From a bacterium (GTDB lineage: Bacteria; SZUA-79; Acidulodesulfobacterales; Acidulodesulfobacteraceae), in assembly GCA_027318865.1 (NCBI GenBank), contig DAHVOJ010000001.1:1-64000 (forward strand): a stretch of 64,000 nucleotides of DNA, read 5' to 3'. Made by a program: the position numbers and the translations under genes. Positions 61,087-64,000 of the stretch are shown piece by piece. Every line of letters starts with the position of its first letter. Position 1 is the stretch's first letter. Under the pieces are notes generated by a model. It was not told the origin of the DNA and searched no databases. It saw only the letters and a program-made list of their open reading frames with translations.

Positions 61087-61881
61087 TTATAACTTTTCTT
61101 TTTCCTCGTTATTTAATCCGTCGTCGAATCCGTTCGAGTTATGCGAATTTTCGGTTAAATTATCGCCGCCGTCTTCGGCGGCTGCTTCGGCAGTTGCGAT
61201 TTTTTCGCAATTACATTCGCCTTCGGCGTCTATAAGCGGCGGGTCAAACGCAAGACAGCATAAAAGTCTGCCGCAATAACCAACGAATTTGCTTGTATTC
61301 TGGCACTGAAGTTTTGTAATCTTGGAAGTTACGGCGTTCATTTCGTTAACTATGGAAGCACAGCAGCAGACCCTGCCGCATACGCCTATGCCGCCAAGAA
61401 TTTTGCATTCATCGCGGATATTAATCTGACGCATTTCTATTCTTAAATGAAATCTCGACGCAAGGATTTTAACGAGTTCCCTGAAATCGACTCTTTCCTC
61501 TGCGCTGTAATAAAACACGAGTCTATTGTCGGACGCAATATATTTAACCAGCAGCAACTTCATCGATAAACCAAGTTCGGCAACATTTTTTTTGCAAAAA
61601 TCTAACCCTTCGTCTTCTATTTTATAACGTATAAATTTATCGCCGGTTTCAAACGGGAAAAGTTTTCTGATTATAAAAGAATCCGGGGGCGGCTGAGCGG
61701 CAGGAATGCCGTCTGTAAATACCGCGTCTGTAAATACCGCGGCATCCGAAGCTACGATTCCGGCAAAGATAATTCCGTTAGATTTCACAAGCACCCTGTC
61801 GCCGGGTAAAAGTTGCGGGATTTTAACCGCGCATTTTATAACGCAGCCGATATCTAATATTTTTACTTCAACGGTTCTCAT
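61087..61881 (-). CDS. PSP1/RicT-like protein
   Basis: The 264-aa protein has the PSP1 core RFHLRIEMRQINIRDECKILGGIGVCGRVCCC and a further cysteine pair (YCGRLLCCLAF). These cysteines bind iron-sulfur clusters in the Bacillus RicT/YaaT complex, which affects RNA maturation. Between holB and metG is its standard location. A 15-bp tandem duplication repeats the peptide AVFTD at about residues 48-57. The acidic/Asn-rich tail is variable. Confidence 0.9.
   Translation of the reverse strand: MRTVEVKILDIGCVIKCAVKIPQLLPGDRVLVKSNGIIFAGIVASDAAVFTDAVFTDGIPAAQPPPDSFIIRKLFPFETGDKFIRYKIEDEGLDFCKKNVAELGLSMKLLLVKYIASDNRLVFYYSAEERVDFRELVKILASRFHLRIEMRQINIRDECKILGGIGVCGRVCCCASIVNEMNAVTSKITKLQCQNTSKFVGYCGRLLCCLAFDPPLIDAEGECNCEKIATAEAAAEDGGDNLTENSHNSNGFDDGLNNEEKEKL
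61711..61740. repeat. 15-bp tandem duplication in the PSP1/RicT-like gene
   Basis: GTCTGTAAATACCGC occurs twice in a row, adding five residues to an exposed loop of the protein. It keeps the frame. Confidence 0.92.
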
Positions 61882-61984
61882 ATTTTTACTATATATTCTC
61901 TATTCTAATAATATTATCTATTCTAATATTGCAAAATTATTCGATTAATATAAATACAAGCAATGCAATACGGGAAAAGATTTT

Positions 61985-63115
61985 TCAGGCGGATAGAAGG
62001 TTTGAAAAATATGAATCTGCCGATATAGATTTATTTAAATTGCAGCTGTTTATTTTTTCTATATGCGAAACCGTTATTTCCATCATATGTTCTATAACCT
62101 TCGGGGATGCGCCGAAATCCGACGCAAACCTTTTTATTTTATCCGCAACGTCTTCATTATATAATATTTTTTCGTTTTTTGACACACTATAAATATAAAT
62201 GTCCCTGAGTATAAATAAAATTAACTCGAATGCCGGGTTCCCGCCTTTGGCTTCAAATTCAAAATTCTTTTCTTTATTTCTGACGTTTTTAGGGATTTTT
62301 TCGGAAAAAGCAAACTTAGCCGTAAATGCCCCGGATATATCGTAAAAATTTCCCTTTTTTCTAAATTCTTCGAACAGTTCCTCGAACACGTTATTAATCA
62401 AAAAATCCCTTTTTTCTAAATATCCGCTTTCTACAAGATTAAGAAAACCGGAATAGCTTCCTCCGGCAAGTTTTAAAAAGAGCTTGAGTTTTACGTCGTC
62501 TATATCCGGAAATTTTAATTTAAAAACATTTAATAAAATTTCGTCCGGAACGGGAGCGAAGCCGAGCGGAAGACACCTCGATAAAACCGTGGGCGGAAGC
62601 ATGCCCGCGTTCGAAGTTATAAGAATAAAAACGGTTTCCCCCTGCGGTTCTTCGAGTATTTTAAGAAGAGCGTTTGCGGCCGATGGATTCATAACGGAGG
62701 CATCGTCGATAATTACGAACCTGCGCGACGGATAAGGCGGAGTAAAAGCAAGAAATGAGCCGATTTGATGAACGGTTTCTATTTTAATAGGGTTCCCGAA
62801 AGATTCCGCTACGAAAAGATTCTGATTGGAACCGTTCGAAATTGAGGCGCAGGACGGACATTTTCCGCAAAAATTTAAAGAAGAGCCGGAAAAGGCGGAA
62901 GAAGAAGGATTGAAATAAGCGGCGTAATCCGCACATAAAACCGAGGCGGCAAAAACCTCCGCCGTAAATTTTTTTCCTATATTATTCTGTCCGTAAAATA
63001 AAAGTCCGGACGGCATTCTGTCCGAAGAATACAGGCCTTTTAAAAAATCTATCTGCCTTTTGTGTCCGACAATTTCCGAAAAATTATAATCGTGATTCAT
63101 AACTCCGTAAAACAT
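61985..63115 (-). CDS. holB: DNA polymerase III subunit delta'
   Basis: Delta' is part of the clamp loader. The 376-aa protein has IVGHKRQIDFLKGLYSSDRMP and a degenerate P-loop GQNNIGKKF, where Lys replaces the usual Ser/Thr as expected for the non-hydrolysing subunit. A zinc-finger pair CGKCPSC, RRFVIIDDASVMNPSAANALLKILEEP and TVLSRCLPL are also present. ATG 63100 is an alternative start that gives the usual N-terminus (NHDYNFSEIVG). It is divergent from queA. Confidence 0.93.
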   Translation of the reverse strand: MFYGVMNHDYNFSEIVGHKRQIDFLKGLYSSDRMPSGLLFYGQNNIGKKFTAEVFAASVLCADYAAYFNPSSSAFSGSSLNFCGKCPSCASISNGSNQNLFVAESFGNPIKIETVHQIGSFLAFTPPYPSRRFVIIDDASVMNPSAANALLKILEEPQGETVFILITSNAGMLPPTVLSRCLPLGFAPVPDEILLNVFKLKFPDIDDVKLKLFLKLAGGSYSGFLNLVESGYLEKRDFLINNVFEELFEEFRKKGNFYDISGAFTAKFAFSEKIPKNVRNKEKNFEFEAKGGNPAFELILFILRDIYIYSVSKNEKILYNEDVADKIKRFASDFGASPKVIEHMMEITVSHIEKINSCNLNKSISADSYFSNLLSA

Positions 63116-63191
63116 AAAATAAATTAATTAAATAATTAATAATTTTATCATAATCGGCGAAAAGTTAATAGAAAATAAAATAAAGTTGTTA

Positions 63192-63197
63192 TATAAT
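63192..63197 (+). promoter_or_regulatory. -10 element of queA, possibly a leaderless transcript
   Basis: A perfect TATAAT lies only 10 bases before the queA ATG (63208). No Shine-Dalgarno is visible between them, and I see no good -35 at the right distance. Transcription from it would start within about 4 bases of the start codon. Confidence 0.4.
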
Positions 63198-63207
63198 AGA
63201 CGCCGGT

Positions 63208-64000
63208 ATGAAAATAGATTTATTCGATTACAAATTTAATCCGGAAAGTATTGCAAAATATCCGAAAAATAACAGGGACGAGGCTAAACTGCTTGCGGTC
63301 GACGTTGGAAATTTTAAAATAGAGCATAAAAAATTTTACGAAATAACGGATTATATAAACAAAGGCGACGTAGTAGTCGTCAATAATTCTTACGTAAAAA
63401 AGGCGAGAATATTCGGAAAAAGAGCTTCATGCGGCAAAGTAGAAATATTTATAACGGAATTTCCGATGAATATTTTTTTTCCGTTAAAACTGAACGCGCT
63501 GTTAAAATCGCACAAAACGGTCAAAGAAGGAGAAAAAGTCGAGATAACCGAAATGGAATCCGGGAATGAAACCGTTCCGCGTAAGGTTTATATCACGGCG
63601 GAAAAAAATTGCGGGTATGGAAATTACGAAATATCGATTAAGACTAAAGAAGACTATGATTATATTTTCGGAAAATGCGCCGTTATTCCCTTGCCGCCCT
63701 ATATAAAACGAACTGCGGAAAAAACGGACGACGTATATTACCAGACGGTTTATGCAGACGATTCTGCCGGATTTTCCGTAGCGGCGCCCACTGCGGGCTT
63801 ACATTTTACAGGCGAAACAATAAACGCAATAAAAGAAAAAGGCGGTATTTTTACCGCCGTATCGTTAAATATAGGTCTTGGAACTTTTCTTCCGGTGAGA
63901 ACCGAAGACGTAAGGGACCATAAAATCCATAAAGAAACCTACTCTATCTCGAGAGAAACCGCCGGCACGATTAACAATGCGTCGAAATCGAAAAATAAAA
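63208..64000 (+). CDS. queA: S-adenosylmethionine:tRNA ribosyltransferase-isomerase (partial, 3' end beyond window)
   Basis: QueA moves the ribosyl part of SAM onto 7-aminomethyl-deazaguanine in tRNA, the penultimate step of queuosine synthesis. The open frame runs 264 codons to the window edge without a stop. It shows SIAKYPKNNRDEAKLL (the family's QYP...RDxSRLL), VVVVNNSYVKKARIFGKR, GKVEIFITEFP, then VAAPTAGLHFTGE and LNIGLGTFLPVRTEDV with HKIHKE. It is divergent from holB across a 92-base AT-rich gap. Confidence 0.95.
   Translation, partial: MKIDLFDYKFNPESIAKYPKNNRDEAKLLAVDVGNFKIEHKKFYEITDYINKGDVVVVNNSYVKKARIFGKRASCGKVEIFITEFPMNIFFPLKLNALLKSHKTVKEGEKVEITEMESGNETVPRKVYITAEKNCGYGNYEISIKTKEDYDYIFGKCAVIPLPPYIKRTAEKTDDVYYQTVYADDSAGFSVAAPTAGLHFTGETINAIKEKGGIFTAVSLNIGLGTFLPVRTEDVRDHKIHKETYSISRETAGTINNASKSKNK

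Overview
The window looks like chromosomal DNA of an AT-rich, Gram-negative, rod-shaped bacterium. Evidence for an outer membrane is a BamD-like lipoprotein, a probable LolB-like lipoprotein and a heme-bearing protein that may be an outer-membrane porin. The rod-shape set (mreBCD, mrdA, rodA), a PilT-type ATPase and c-type cytochromes fit the same picture. The gene orders surE-pcm-rpoS and infC-rpmI-rplT-ihfA-merR point to a proteobacterial or deltaproteobacterial (Desulfobacterota-like) lineage. That placement, and any narrower guess such as the Acidulodesulfobacteriales, is inference only. Most genes lie on the minus strand in long, tightly packed runs.

Layout. Minus-strand run 1 (14.0 to 0.1 kb) reads xerC-hslV-hslU-argB-argD-argF-argG-argH, a lipoprotein, an NHL-repeat membrane protein, a geranylgeranyl-reductase-type flavoprotein, a degenerate RpiB-like protein and radA. 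It couples protein quality control with most of arginine synthesis. From 14 to 23.5 kb there is a mixed-strand block: uppP, an orphan ribbon-helix-helix antitoxin, a fumarylacetoacetate-hydrolase-fold enzyme, a DHA2 efflux pump, an alpha-glucan phosphorylase, a zinc alcohol dehydrogenase and a ClC channel. A tRNA-Glu(CTC) at 23.5 kb borders an accessory segment (23.6 to 29.0 kb). That segment holds a probable type II restriction-modification pair and two paralogous DUF4143 ATPases. Next come a heme-bearing porin-like protein and a small cytochrome c, apt, a GT39 membrane glycosyltransferase and a kinase fusion.

Minus-strand run 2 (45.2 to 34.2 kb) reads alaS, a LolB-like lipoprotein, bamD, infC-rpmI-rplT, ihfA, merR, surE, pcm, rpoS and the kinase. 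Minus-strand run 3 (63.1 to 45.3 kb) reads holB, ricT, metG, tatD-radical SAM, an HD exonuclease-like protein, mreB, mreC, mreD, a PpiD-like chaperone, mrdA, rodA, pgpA, cinA, recA, pilT and recX. It combines replication, cell-wall elongation and recombination. A 5' part of queA starts on the plus strand at 63208 and runs off the window.

The most unusual content is a dense set of small non-coding repeats. One MITE-like family has perfect 20-bp terminal inverted repeats and 5-bp target duplications; one of its copies supplies the last codons and the stop of the kinase gene. A second family has 22-bp terminal inverted repeats. A third, G/C-rich palindrome family (AGGAGGGG arms, CCACCCCGTC ends) occurs between genes and also in frame inside the GT39, kinase and BamD-like coding regions, where it adds peptide segments. 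Two genes appear to use rare start codons with good Shine-Dalgarno sequences: infC (AUA) and the LolB-like lipoprotein (CUG). The CUG-started gene would be mis-called if only ATG, GTG or TTG were allowed.
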